The position numbers were made by a program, and so were the translations under genes. The notes under the pieces are model-generated. The model did no database searches, was not told where the DNA came from, and worked only from the letters and a program-made list of their open reading frames with translations. Below, piece after piece: positions 16,994 to 29,504 of a stretch of 64,000 nt of DNA. Positions within the stretch are counted from its first letter, which is position 1. Each line of letters starts with the position of its first letter. Origin of the DNA: Dethiosulfovibrio faecalis (GTDB taxonomy: Bacteria; Synergistota; Synergistia; Synergistales; Dethiosulfovibrionaceae); NCBI RefSeq assembly GCF_021568795.1, contig NZ_JAKGUE010000002.1:243291-307290 (forward strand), given 5' to 3'.

Positions 16994-17978
16994 CATGACC
17001 GATAGGGAATACCAGGTTGGAAAACTGCCTCCGGCGGAGCTGGAGAATCAGATATTGAGATACTGCGGAGCTCCCAGACCTGAGGTCATAGTCGGTCCCG
17101 GTATCGGAGAGGACGCCGCCCTTATAGAGTGGCCCGAGGGAGCCCTTCTGACCGTATCGTCCGATCCCATAGTTGGGGCGGAGGAGGGAGCCGGACGGTA
17201 TTTGGTCCACGTAAACGCCAACGACATAGCCTGTAAGGGAGGGGATCCCGCCTATCTGGTGGTGACCCTCATAGTTCCGGTCTCGATGGGAAGGGCCTTC
17301 GCCGAGAAGACCATGGCGGAGATAGATCAGGTCTGCCGTGAGATAGGAGTGGCCGTGGTCGGAGGTCATACGGAGATGACCGATCGTTACGAAAAACCGG
17401 TAGTGATGGGTACCATGATAGGGACCACCTCCTACCGCTACAGCTCTACCGATCTTGCCCCGGGAGACGGCATAATAGCCACCAAGCACATAGGACTGGA
17501 GGGTATGGCCATACTGGCCAACGATAGGCCCGACCTGCTTTCCTTCATGTCCCGGGATGAGATCACCTCGATTCGATCCTGGCTGGACGAAATATCGGTG
17601 GTGCCAGAGGCACGTAAGATCAGGCATCTGGCCAAATACATGCACGACCCCACCGAGGGTGGATTCCTGGGAGGACTCTCGGAACTGTCCAGACTCGGTC
17701 GTACCGGGGTGGACCTGTACAGGGAGAATCTGCCCTTGCACCCCTTGACCGTCAGGGCTTCGGAGGAAATAGGTTTCGATCCCCTGAAGCTTATATCCTC
17801 CGGGGTCCTCCTGGCTGTGGTCTCTGACGAAAACGTGGAGGAGTCGCTCCGTATCCTGGAATCCTGCGGTATAGCGGGGAGTCTGGTGGGCAAGATAACC
17901 GATGGAAAGGGAAATCTGGAGATCTCCACGGAGGAAGAGCTGTGGAGAGTTTTAGGCATGGCCGGGAGGCGCATCTGA
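16986..17978 (+). CDS. AIR synthase-family (HypE/ThiL-like) protein
   Basis: A 330-residue PurM-fold protein. The N-terminal half has GPGIGEDAALIEWPEG and the metal/phosphate-binding VNANDIACKGGDPAYL, then GVAVVGGHTEMTD; the C-terminal half has MHDPTEGGFLGGLSEL. This set fits the HypE/AIR-synthase-related group that uses ATP on small molecules or carbamoyl groups. It lacks the N-terminal Cys/Sec-Gly motif of SelD, so it is not the selenophosphate synthetase. No hydrogenase maturation genes are near, so its substrate is unknown. It overlaps queH and abuts the peptidase gene. Confidence 0.78.
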   Translation: MSSMTDREYQVGKLPPAELENQILRYCGAPRPEVIVGPGIGEDAALIEWPEGALLTVSSDPIVGAEEGAGRYLVHVNANDIACKGGDPAYLVVTLIVPVSMGRAFAEKTMAEIDQVCREIGVAVVGGHTEMTDRYEKPVVMGTMIGTTSYRYSSTDLAPGDGIIATKHIGLEGMAILANDRPDLLSFMSRDEITSIRSWLDEISVVPEARKIRHLAKYMHDPTEGGFLGGLSELSRLGRTGVDLYRENLPLHPLTVRASEEIGFDPLKLISSGVLLAVVSDENVEESLRILESCGIAGSLVGKITDGKGNLEISTEEELWRVLGMAGRRI

Positions 17979-19094
17979 ATGTCGAAATTCGATCATCTGT
18001 GGAACAGGGTCGGCCGTCTTCGTAAGGAGATGGCCGTCAGGGGGCTGGACGGGGTCTTGCTCACCGACGTCGAAAGGTACGGCTGGGAAAACGTGTTCTA
18101 TCTCTCCGGCTTTAGAGGAAGCTCCGCGGCGGTTCTCATAACCGATGACGACGCCGTGTTGTCCACCGACAGTCGTTATGTGTCCCAGGCGGCGGAACAG
18201 ACCCCCTTTAGGGTGCTGGTCCAGAGCAAACAACAGACCATATTCGACATGATCGAGGAAATGCTTCGGAGACACTCGGTCCGTCGTTGCGGTTTCGAGG
18301 GAGAGACCCTGAGCTACGGAACTTATCGTAGGCTGTCCAGCTTTTCCGTTATCTGGGAGGATACGGACGGAATGATTCCGGCCATCCGAAGAACCAAGGA
18401 CGACCTGGAGATCTCCACGATAGTGAAGGCTTGTCGAATAGCGTCGGATGCCTACGAAAGAGCCCTGAAGGACGTCTCTGTAGGTATGACCGAGCTGGAG
18501 TTCTCCAAGTGTCTGGAAGGTCATATCGTGTCCTTAGGCGGCGAGGGAGGGTGGCCCGATCACCGTTTCATAGTGGCCTCCGGGGCAAGAAGCGCTCTGC
18601 CTCACGGCACCGCGTCGGACAAGAAGCTCGCCAAAGGCGAGTGGGTCACTGTCGATTTCGGAGCGGCCTACGGCGGTTATATGTCGGATCTCACCAGGAA
18701 TTTTTCCCTTGGAGAGGTGTCGGATCCGGAGTTTCTCGAGATCCACTCTCTTCTGGAGGAGGCCCACAGAGCGGGAGCGGAGGCCATAGCCCCGGGAAAG
18801 ACCGGCAGAGAGGTCGACTTTGTGGCCCGTTCCATTATAGATAGGGCCGGTTACGGAGACTTCTTCGGTCATGGTCTGGGGCACGGACTCGGGGTCGAGA
18901 TACACGAATCGCCTCGACTGTCTCCCAGGTCGGCCGAGATCCTATCTCCCGGAGACGTGGTGACCGTGGAGCCCGGAGTGTACATCCCTGAAAGAGGCGG
19001 TCTGAGGCTGGAGGACGACTACCTTGTGACCGAGGACGGACATCGTCGTCTTTCCTGCGATCTGCCTCAGGATTTCAGGATACTTCCTCTGTGA
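17979..19094 (+). CDS. M24-family Xaa-Pro aminopeptidase
   Basis: A 371-residue cytoplasmic peptidase that removes an N-terminal residue before proline. The creatinase-like N-terminal domain precedes the pita-bread catalytic domain. Metal ligands are seen in VDFGAAYGGYMSDLTRNF (two Asp), GHGLGHGLGVEIHE (His) and TVEPGVYIPERGG plus LRLEDDYLVT (Glu). The start follows the previous stop directly. It ends the tight trmI-queH operon and is followed by the rubredoxin promoter. Confidence 0.9.
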   Translation: MSKFDHLWNRVGRLRKEMAVRGLDGVLLTDVERYGWENVFYLSGFRGSSAAVLITDDDAVLSTDSRYVSQAAEQTPFRVLVQSKQQTIFDMIEEMLRRHSVRRCGFEGETLSYGTYRRLSSFSVIWEDTDGMIPAIRRTKDDLEISTIVKACRIASDAYERALKDVSVGMTELEFSKCLEGHIVSLGGEGGWPDHRFIVASGARSALPHGTASDKKLAKGEWVTVDFGAAYGGYMSDLTRNFSLGEVSDPEFLEIHSLLEEAHRAGAEAIAPGKTGREVDFVARSIIDRAGYGDFFGHGLGHGLGVEIHESPRLSPRSAEILSPGDVVTVEPGVYIPERGGLRLEDDYLVTEDGHRRLSCDLPQDFRILPL

Positions 19095-19098
19095 GATT

Positions 19099-19126
19099 TT
19101 GCCCCGCCGCCTCGGTAGTGTATAAT
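19099..19126 (+). promoter_or_regulatory. Predicted promoter of the rubredoxin gene
   Basis: TTGCCC at 19099-19104 and a perfect TATAAT at 19121-19126, spaced 16 nt, lie about 55 nt upstream of the rubredoxin start. Confidence 0.7.
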
Positions 19127-19181
19127 CCGGTTAGAATACGTCCTAGGGGACGTAAACCAATATAAAGGGGGATATATAGGG

Positions 19182-19340
19182 ATGAAAAAATACGTTTGCA
19201 CCGTTTGTGGCTGGGAATACGATCCTGCCGTAGGCGACCCCGACAGCGGAATCGCTCCGGGAACGGCGTTTGAGGACATCCCCGACGATTGGGTCTGTCC
19301 CGAATGCGGCGTCGGCAAGGATATGTTCGAGGAGGCCTAG
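19182..19340 (+). CDS. Rubredoxin
   Basis: A 52-residue electron carrier holding one iron on four cysteines. Both ligand pairs are clear: [12 protein letters not shown] near the N-terminus and [14 protein letters not shown] near the C-terminus, with the conserved [15 protein letters not shown] between. The start ATG at 19182 follows AAAGGGGG. It has its own promoter and terminator, so it is a single-gene unit. In strict anaerobes rubredoxin passes electrons to oxygen- or superoxide-detoxifying enzymes. Confidence 0.97.
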   Translation: MKKYVCTVCGWEYDPAVGDPDSGIAPGTAFEDIPDDWVCPECGVGKDMFEEA

Positions 19341-19376
19341 ATCCGGCCCTGAAATTGTTTGATGAAATATTATCTG

Positions 19377-19405
19377 GAAGGAGTCCTATGGGCTCCTTCT
19401 CTTTT
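19377..19405 (+). terminator. Terminator after rubredoxin
   Basis: A 10-bp stem with one G-T pair (19377-19386 with 19390-19399) and a 3-nt loop is followed by TCTTTTT. Confidence 0.85.
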
Positions 19406-19437
19406 TGGGAACGATCGTTCACATTTTCGCCATGGGC

Positions 19438-19465
19438 TTGACAGGATTTTATCGTGATCTATAAT
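19438..19465 (+). promoter_or_regulatory. Strong consensus promoter for the amino-acid-binding protein gene
   Basis: A perfect TTGACA at 19438-19443 and perfect TATAAT at 19460-19465 are spaced 16 nt. The 65-nt leader to the start codon is AT-rich. Confidence 0.88.
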
Positions 19466-19529
19466 ATCATGAGGTTTTTTAAAGCGGCTGTGTGTAAAGT
19501 GGAGTTTAAAACCTTTGGAGGTGTAGATC

Positions 19530-20291
19530 ATGAAAAAAGCATTGGTCCTATGTATGGCAGTTCTGTCTTTCTTCGCTATGTCGTCGGCGGTTTTAGCCGC
19601 CTCAGCCATGGACAAGGATACCCTTCTGGTGGGAACCGAGTCTACCTTTAAACCCTTCGAGTTCAGGAACGAGGAAAACAAGATAGTCGGTTTCGACATC
19701 GATCTGATAAATACGATCGCCGACAAGATGGGCAAGAAGGTCGAGATAGTGGACATGGCTTTCGATGCCCTCATACCGTCCCTTCTCACCGGCAAGATAG
19801 ACATGATAGCGGCCGGAATGAGCGCTACCCCCGAGAGGGCCAAGAGAGTGGCCTTCTCCGACGTGTACTACACGACCCCCGACGCCTTCACCGTGAAAGA
19901 GGACAGGACCGATATAGCCTCCCTGGACGATCTGGACGGGAAAAAGGTATCGGTGCAGCTCGGGACCATCCAGGACGCCTTCGTGTCTAAACGGAAGGGG
20001 CTCGAGGTGAAGAGATACCAGAAGACCGACGACGCTTTCAGAGAGGTCCTCCTCGGCAGGGTAGACGTCGCCTGCGTGGACGGTACGGTGACTAAAGAAA
20101 ACCTGAAGAACAACAAGGACTACACCGACACGCTCAAGATAGCCTTCTTCCATCCCATCTCTCAGACCGGCATGGCTCTGGCCATGAGTCTGGAGGATCC
20201 GGAGCTGAAGAAGAACGTCAACGCAGCTCTCGGAGAGGTGCTTTCCGGTCCCGCCTTCCAGGAACTCAAGGATAAATGGGGAATAGACTAG
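19530..20291 (+). CDS. Amino-acid ABC transporter substrate-binding protein
   Basis: A 253-residue exported protein of the SBP_bac_3 family. A signal peptide (KKALVLCMAVLSFFAMSS then AVLA-A) is followed by TLLVGTESTFKPFEF and FDIDLINTIADKMGK, the usual opening of polar amino acid receptors. There is no lipobox Cys, which is odd if the host has one membrane but normal for a periplasmic protein. It has its own near-perfect promoter and terminator and no permease or ATPase gene beside it, so it must work with a transporter encoded elsewhere. Confidence 0.92.
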   Translation: MKKALVLCMAVLSFFAMSSAVLAASAMDKDTLLVGTESTFKPFEFRNEENKIVGFDIDLINTIADKMGKKVEIVDMAFDALIPSLLTGKIDMIAAGMSATPERAKRVAFSDVYYTTPDAFTVKEDRTDIASLDDLDGKKVSVQLGTIQDAFVSKRKGLEVKRYQKTDDAFREVLLGRVDVACVDGTVTKENLKNNKDYTDTLKIAFFHPISQTGMALAMSLEDPELKKNVNAALGEVLSGPAFQELKDKWGID

Positions 20292-20323
20292 GGTTTATGG
20301 ACTTCAAAATCGACAGGTTCTAG

Positions 20324-20348
20324 AGGAGGGCTCGGGCCCTCCTTTTTT
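20324..20348 (+). terminator. Terminator after the binding-protein gene
   Basis: An 8-bp GC-rich stem (20324-20331 with 20336-20343) is followed by TTTTTT. Confidence 0.88.
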
Positions 20349-20428
20349 AGTGCTCGTTTTTGGGGTAATATACTCTGGCTGGGCGATGTCGGGGCGACAG
20401 TTTTTCGCCCACAATTGGAGGAGATCTA

Positions 20429-21757
20429 GTGTTTGGCTTTTGCATAAAGGTGTATGGGTGTCAGATGAACGTGTACGACGGGGACAAGATAAGGACCGCA
20501 ATGATCCTCAAGGGGTGGAGGGAGGTTCCCGAGACAGATGCCGACGTCGTGGTCTACGTGGGCTGCAGCATAAGGGATAAGGCGGAGCACAAGATATGGA
20601 GCGAGATGGGAAGATACCGTCCCGGTTGGGAGGGCAAAAAAGCTCCGATCGTGTGTCTCGTTGGATGTATGGCTCAAAACGTCGGAAGGGACATGATGAA
20701 GCGTTTCCCTTGGATAAGGATGATAGCCGGTCCCAGAAGCATCGGTTTCATCCCGGACGGATTGATCAGGGCTGTCTCCGGTGAGAGGGTGGACCTCCTG
20801 GACGCCAACGCCAGGGAGTTCAACGATCTCGACGTGGTTCCGATAAAGCGGGACAATCCCTGGAAGGCCTACGTTACCATAGCTCACGGTTGCGATTATT
20901 TCTGCACTTACTGTATCGTTCCCTACGTCAGAGGACGTTTCATGTCCCGAGACAGCGGGGAGATACTGGAGGAGATACGTGCATTGGTGGACGACGGCGT
21001 CAGGGAGATCTCCCTGTTGGGGCAGAACGTGGATACCTACGGTGCCGATTTCGACAGGCCCTACCGTTTCGCCGACCTCCTCAGGGACGTGGCCGAGACC
21101 GACGGCGTGGACCTGGTAAGGTTCATGACCTCCTATCCCAAGGATCTGACCGCCGATGTGGTGTCCGTCATGGCCGACTATCCTAAAATATGTCCGGGGA
21201 TAAACCTTCCCATACAGTCGGGAAGCGACAGGATTTTGAAGAGTATGAACAGGCACTACTCTCTTGCCGAATACACCGAGACGGTGAGGATCATAAGGGA
21301 GGGACTGCCGGAGGTCGGCCTTACGTCGGATCTCATAGTCGGTTTCCCCGGAGAGACGGAGGAGGATTTTATGGCCTCGATGGAAGCGGTGAGGCAATTC
21401 CGTTTCGACTTGGTCCATACCGCTGCCTATTCCCCCAGGGCTGGTACCCCGGCGGCGAAAATGGAGGATCAGCTGCCGGAAGAGGAGAAGTTCCGGCGGC
21501 TTTCCGAGATAAATCGGCTCCAGTCGTCCATCGCCATGGAGATAAACGAGGCCACGGTGGGGCGACGTTACCGTATACTTATAGACGGCCCGGCACCCAA
21601 GGGCGATGGGCTCGTGCAGGGAAGGACCATGACAGATAAGGTGGTCATATGTCCCGGGGAGCCCTCGTGGGCTGGCCGTTTCGCCGATGTGAAAATAGTC
21701 AGGGCGGAGAACTGGTGTCTTCACGGCGAGATATCAGAGGTGGAGGGGCTATCATAG
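20429..21757 (+). CDS. miaB: tRNA-2-methylthio-N6-dimethylallyladenosine synthase MiaB
   Basis: A 442-residue radical SAM methylthiotransferase acting on A37 of tRNAs reading UNN codons. The N-terminal UPF0004 domain carries three cluster Cys (KVYGCQMN, VVYVGCSIRD, CLVGCMAQN); the radical SAM motif is CDYFCTYCIVPYVRG; a C-terminal TRAM domain ends the chain. The start is a GTG at 20429 with GGAGGAG 7 nt upstream. First gene of a long run towards comEA. Confidence 0.93.
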   Translation: MFGFCIKVYGCQMNVYDGDKIRTAMILKGWREVPETDADVVVYVGCSIRDKAEHKIWSEMGRYRPGWEGKKAPIVCLVGCMAQNVGRDMMKRFPWIRMIAGPRSIGFIPDGLIRAVSGERVDLLDANAREFNDLDVVPIKRDNPWKAYVTIAHGCDYFCTYCIVPYVRGRFMSRDSGEILEEIRALVDDGVREISLLGQNVDTYGADFDRPYRFADLLRDVAETDGVDLVRFMTSYPKDLTADVVSVMADYPKICPGINLPIQSGSDRILKSMNRHYSLAEYTETVRIIREGLPEVGLTSDLIVGFPGETEEDFMASMEAVRQFRFDLVHTAAYSPRAGTPAAKMEDQLPEEEKFRRLSEINRLQSSIAMEINEATVGRRYRILIDGPAPKGDGLVQGRTMTDKVVICPGEPSWAGRFADVKIVRAENWCLHGEISEVEGLS

Positions 21758-21775
21758 ATTTCGGGAGGTCTTAAT

Positions 21776-22459
21776 ATGAAGGGGAAGAACCGGATTCTCC
21801 ACATAGGATTGATCCTGTTGGGACTGGTGTGTTTCGGCGGCGCCGGGCTTATGATCCGCTCTTTTTCGGGACGCTGGGAAGGTATGTCCGAACCCACATC
21901 CAAGGCGGGACCGGCTCTGTCCGTGAAGGAGGCTCCCAGGGTCGAGGACGACCCAGCTCCCAGGAAAGGTCCCGAGATCTGGGTGGTCTACGTGACCGGG
22001 GCGGTCGAATCTCCCGGGGTATATCACCTTCCCAGCGGTAGCAGGGTGTACCACCTGGTGGAGTCCGCCGGAGGTATGACCTCGGGGGCCGACGACGTCG
22101 CGGTTAACCTGGCCGCTCCACTGGCCGACGGTGCCCACGTACACGTCCCTCTTCGATCGAAGGCCGTGAGGGCTCCGATCGATACCGGCCGTTCCGGAAG
22201 TTCGTCTTCGGTTACGGCTCTGTCCTATGCCGGAACTTCCTCCGGTTCCGCTTCGGCACGTTCCGGAGCGGTGAACCTCAACTCCGCTTCTTTGGAGGAG
22301 TTGCAGACCCTTCCCGGAATAGGGCCTAAAACCGCTGCGGCGATCCTGTCCTACAGGGAAAAGATTGGTCCATTTCGTTCGGTGGATGAGCTAACCAAGG
22401 TGAAAGGCATAGGTCCTAAAAAGCTGGAGACCGTCAGGGCTCTGGTCACGGTGCGTTAG
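21776..22459 (+). CDS. comEA: ComEA-like DNA-binding protein with SLBB and HhH domains
   Basis: A 227-residue membrane-anchored protein. An N-terminal transmembrane helix (ILHIGLILLGLVCFGGAGLM) is followed by an SLBB domain (VVYVTGAVESPGVYHLPSGS), a Ser-rich linker, and a C-terminal double helix-hairpin-helix (AVNLNSASLEELQTLPGIGP and VKGIGPKKLETVRALV). It captures incoming double-stranded DNA outside the inner membrane during competence. Stop and next start touch (TAGATG), so it is coupled with the ComEC-like gene. Confidence 0.92.
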   Translation: MKGKNRILHIGLILLGLVCFGGAGLMIRSFSGRWEGMSEPTSKAGPALSVKEAPRVEDDPAPRKGPEIWVVYVTGAVESPGVYHLPSGSRVYHLVESAGGMTSGADDVAVNLAAPLADGAHVHVPLRSKAVRAPIDTGRSGSSSSVTALSYAGTSSGSASARSGAVNLNSASLEELQTLPGIGPKTAAAILSYREKIGPFRSVDELTKVKGIGPKKLETVRALVTVR

Positions 22460-23872
22460 ATGGATCTCCTGGCGGAGGCTCCGGCCGTCCCCGTATTGCT
22501 GTCGCTTTGTCTGTTCCTCCCTTGGTCTTCAAGGCTTCCTCCCCCCGTCATGGGAGCGACAGCCGCACTTTTCACTCTGGGATCTCTGATGGTCCTGTCG
22601 GTTAAATGGGACAGAAGACGTTACGTCATGGCGGCCCTGGTGACGACGATATCCTTCGTCGTCGCCTTTTATTGTTCCGTAAGGCTGGATGAAAATTATC
22701 TATCCGGTACTATAGACACGACCGGTATCGTCGTGGCCGAGCGTAGCTGGGGCACGGGCAGGGCCATGGTGATAGATACCTCGGAGGGGCGTTTCGTCGC
22801 CAAGGTCCCCGCGATCCGTTCCCATCTCGAGGGGACCGAGTTGGATCTGTCCGGGGAGGTCGTTCCTCTGAGAGGGGCGAGAGATAAGGGAGGTTTCGAC
22901 GAGAGGCTCTACTGGCTGGCCAGGGGAGTTTCGGGAGAACTGATAGTCGGGAAGTCGATAGACAGGGGCCGGACTTTCTCATTGGGATCCCTGAGATCGA
23001 ACCTCAGGAGACGGATACTTCTCAGATTGCCTCCTCTCACTAGAGGTTATCTCCTGGCTTCGTTGCTGGGAGGGAAGGACCCCGACCTGGAAAGGTCTCA
23101 CAGGAGATGGGGAACGGCCCATCTCCTGGCGGTCTCCGGTTTTCACGTAGGGGTGGTGGCCGCTTTGGCCTGGGTGGCTTTCAGACGGTTCCGCCTGGCC
23201 TGGTTATTCGTCTCCGCCGTCGTGTGGCTCTATGTCCTTCTGGCAGGCGGGGCGGCTAGCTCGGTCAGGGCCGCCCTGATGATACAGCTGGCGACCTTGG
23301 GACCTGCGATCGGACGACCTTCCTCCGGGGTCAACTCGGTGGCTTTGGCCGCTATAGCTCTATTGGCCTGGCGTCCCTGGTGGTTCTGGGATCTGGGGTG
23401 GCGACTGTCGGTCTCCTGTGCTCTGGTGGTGACGGCCATGGCTTCGACCAAGGGAGTCTCCACCTGGAAGAAGGCACTGGCTATGAGCCCTCTCCTATGG
23501 GTCGTAACGGCTCCTATGATAGCGGGGGCCTTCGGATCGGTATCGGCTAACGGTCTGATCCTCAATCTCGTAGCTCTGCCTGTTTTCGGGGTGCTGCTTC
23601 CCCTGGCGGTGTTCTGCTCGCTTCCCTCCCTTCTCGGTCTTCCGGGAGGAGATATATGTACTCTGATTTCCGAGGGGGCCTTCAAGCTTTGGGCTCTGGG
23701 AGCGGACTCTATCCCCTTCGTCTCCGTAGGTTGGAATCCATGGTTTCCGGCTTTGGCAGTCGGGGTGGTGACGATAGTGATGATCCTTAGATTCAGAATA
23801 CCTGTCTACAGAGGCGGGGTCCTTTTGCTGGTCCTCGTATCTCTCGAGAAATTGTTGATGGATTTTTTATGA
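22460..23872 (+). CDS. comEC: Short ComEC/Rec2-family DNA uptake channel protein
   Basis: A 470-residue membrane protein with an OB-like DUF4131 region (about residues 60-160) and the Competence domain of several helices (GTAHLLAVSGFHVGVVAALA near residues 214-233 is the signature). It is the predicted inner-membrane channel for single-stranded DNA. Full-length ComEC proteins add a C-terminal metallo-beta-lactamase domain of some 250-300 residues; here the chain ends in a membrane segment (LLLVLVSLEKLLMDFL) and no HxHxDH appears. So this is the shorter form, natural or shortened. It is coupled to comEA. Confidence 0.88.
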   Translation: MDLLAEAPAVPVLLSLCLFLPWSSRLPPPVMGATAALFTLGSLMVLSVKWDRRRYVMAALVTTISFVVAFYCSVRLDENYLSGTIDTTGIVVAERSWGTGRAMVIDTSEGRFVAKVPAIRSHLEGTELDLSGEVVPLRGARDKGGFDERLYWLARGVSGELIVGKSIDRGRTFSLGSLRSNLRRRILLRLPPLTRGYLLASLLGGKDPDLERSHRRWGTAHLLAVSGFHVGVVAALAWVAFRRFRLAWLFVSAVVWLYVLLAGGAASSVRAALMIQLATLGPAIGRPSSGVNSVALAAIALLAWRPWWFWDLGWRLSVSCALVVTAMASTKGVSTWKKALAMSPLLWVVTAPMIAGAFGSVSANGLILNLVALPVFGVLLPLAVFCSLPSLLGLPGGDICTLISEGAFKLWALGADSIPFVSVGWNPWFPALAVGVVTIVMILRFRIPVYRGGVLLLVLVSLEKLLMDFL

Positions 23873-23888
23873 AAGGAGAGTGCAGGCC

Positions 23889-24650
23889 ATGATCTTGGTC
23901 ATTGACGTAGGGAACACGACGACCGTTATAGGAGTATTCGAGGGAGACCGTCTGATCCGACATTGGCGATTGGTGTCCGAGAGGAAGACTTCCGACGAGG
24001 TGGGGATCCTCCTGCTGAACCTGCTGACGCTTTCGTCCATCTCTCCGTCGGATATAACCGGGGCCGCCATGTCCAGCGTGGTCCCCTCTTTGGACCTCAT
24101 AATAGCGGAGGCGGTCGAGTCCTATATAGGGGTTCACTGTATAAGGGTCAACGCCGATCTCGATATAGGACTTCCCATAGCGTACGAAAACCGCTGGGAG
24201 GTAGGGGCCGACAGATTGGTCAACTCGGTGGCGGGAATATCCAAATACGGGGCGCCTCTGATAGTGGTGGATTTCGGAACCGCCATAACTCTGGACGTCA
24301 TATCCGAAGACGGAGCCTATCTTGGAGGCACGATATCGCCCGGGTTGGTCACCAGCATGGACGCCCTTTTCGGCAAGACCTCCAAACTGCCGCAGGTGGC
24401 GCTGGAGGCCCCTGGATCGGTAATAGGAAAAAACACCAGGTGGGCCATTCAGTCCGGCGTCGTCTACGGTACCGCCGGTTCGGTGGATGCTCTGGTCCGC
24501 AGGATATGGAAGCAGATCGGAAGGGAGAGCCCCGTGGTCGCCACCGGAGGACATTCTGCGACGGTCGCATCGGTCTCGGAGACGATATCCTCCCTGGAAC
24601 CCTGGCTGACCCTGGAGGGATTGAGGTTGATATATGACAGGCTCACTTAG
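23889..24650 (+). CDS. coaX: Type III pantothenate kinase
   Basis: A 253-residue ASKHA-fold kinase that phosphorylates pantothenate in the first step of coenzyme A synthesis. The phosphate-1 motif is ILVIDVGNTTTVIGVFEGD; phosphate-2 is LIVVDFGTAITLDVI; GADRLVNSVAG is the usual middle motif. ATG at 23889 is preferred to a GTG at 23880, as AAGGAG is spaced correctly only for the ATG. Its end overlaps the dus gene by 17 nt. Confidence 0.93.
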   Translation: MILVIDVGNTTTVIGVFEGDRLIRHWRLVSERKTSDEVGILLLNLLTLSSISPSDITGAAMSSVVPSLDLIIAEAVESYIGVHCIRVNADLDIGLPIAYENRWEVGADRLVNSVAGISKYGAPLIVVDFGTAITLDVISEDGAYLGGTISPGLVTSMDALFGKTSKLPQVALEAPGSVIGKNTRWAIQSGVVYGTAGSVDALVRRIWKQIGRESPVVATGGHSATVASVSETISSLEPWLTLEGLRLIYDRLT

Positions 24651-25663
24651 GCCTGGTATGGTGGGTCCCTCTGTTCTCGTAGGAGGGCTGGAGCTGTCCA
24701 ATCCGATAATGATGGCTCCTATGGCAGGCGTCACCCTTCCGGCGGTTAGAAGGATGTTCTGGCGGCTCGGAGCGGGGTTGGCTCACACCGAGATGGTCAG
24801 CTGTGCCGGACTTACGAGGAAGAACAGGAAGACGACGGAAATGCTTTTCAGGGCTCCCGGGGAGGGGCCTCTGGTCCTCCAGCTTTTCGCAGGGGACTCG
24901 GACACCCTCATGCGAGGTGCGGAGATCGCCCTGTCCTTGGGAGTTCCGTTCGATGCCCTGGGGATAAACATGGCCTGCCCAATGCCTAAGGTCCTCAAGA
25001 AGGGGGCCGGAGCCAGGCTCTTGAGTCGATTGGACCTGGCGGTCGATATGGTTCGATGTCTGGGGCGCCTGGGTCTTCCCGTATGGCCCAAGATAAGAAA
25101 GATAGTGCCGGATGGATCGGGACCGGATACGCTGGAGTTCGCGTCGGCTTTGGTGGAGGCAGGTGCGGCTAACGTAGGGGTCCATGGCAGGACCGCTTCT
25201 CAGAGATACGAGGGTACCTCCGATTTCGACGAGGTCTGTCGGGTAGCCCGAGCTCTGCCAGGGGTGATATCCGCATCTGGAGATATCTCCGGTCCCGAGG
25301 ACGTGTCGAAGGCTCTGTCTGGAGGCTGTGTCTCGGTGTTTCTAGCCAGAGGAGGCGTGACCGATCCCTTCGTGTTGCCACGAATCCTCTCTCACTTAGG
25401 CTATAATATCGGAGATCCGGTCTACGACGATCCGCCGTCTATCGAGACGAGAGCGGCTTTGTTTTCCGATCTTGCGGAAGATCTGTCGAACTTCCACGGA
25501 GAGAGGGTGGCCATGGTCTTGTTGAAAAGATTGATGTCGGGGGTCTTCCGGGGTGTACCCGGTTGTTCCTCCTACAGAAGGGCTATAGCGTCCGCGTCCG
25601 ATTGGGGCACCATGTGCGTCCATATCAGGGACTGGAGGCATTTTTTCGAAAGGGGAATAAAAG

Positions 25664-25671
<8 letters not shown>
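24634..25671 (+). CDS. dus: tRNA-dihydrouridine synthase (DusB/NifR3-like)
   Basis: A 345-residue FMN enzyme reducing uridines in tRNA. Visible features are LSNPIMMAPMAGVTLPAVR at the N-terminus, the catalytic Cys in GINMACPMPKVLKKGAGARLL, the VHGRTASQRYEGTSDF substrate motif, and SASGDISGPEDVSKAL with the flavin phosphate site. ATG at 24634 lies inside coaX; a second ATG at 24658 is possible. It overlaps lysS by 8 nt. Confidence 0.92.
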
Positions 25672-29207
<3,536 letters not shown>

Positions 29208-29210
29208 ACG

Positions 29211-29504
29211 ATGAAAATAACCCCTGAAGACGTAAAGAAGGTGGGGTTGCTGGCCCGACTTGAGGTCGGAGAAGACGAAGTCGGACCTTTGACGGAGCAC
29301 TTCAACACGATTCTGGACTATTTCGGCAAGATGGAGGAGCTGGATCTGTCCGACGTTGATCCCTTCACCGTAGAGGACGCCGAGCCCCTGAAGCTCCGCA
29401 AGGACGAACCGGTTCGCTGGGAGAACAGGGATGCCATATTGGATCAATCCCCCTCGCGGCAGGGCGACTTCATAAAGGTGCCCAGAATAGGAGGGGATGC
29501 GTGA
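29211..29504 (+). CDS. gatC: Asp/Glu-tRNA amidotransferase subunit C
   Basis: A 97-residue small subunit that wraps around and stabilises GatA/GatB. The opening ITPEDVKKVGLLARLEVGED and the DPFTVEDAEPLKLRKDEP stretch are typical. It has an AAAAGGAGG site and overlaps gatA by 4 nt. Confidence 0.93.
   Translation: MKITPEDVKKVGLLARLEVGEDEVGPLTEHFNTILDYFGKMEELDLSDVDPFTVEDAEPLKLRKDEPVRWENRDAILDQSPSRQGDFIKVPRIGGDA

Noticed and set aside
16986..17978. AIR synthase-like protein as SelD (selenophosphate synthetase)
   Set aside because: It lacks the N-terminal Cys/Sec-Gly motif and catalytic Lys region of SelD and matches the HypE/ThiL-like group better.
20426..21724. A 432-codon open frame on the minus strand
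   Set aside because: Shadow of miaB, caused by codon bias in this GC-rich genome.
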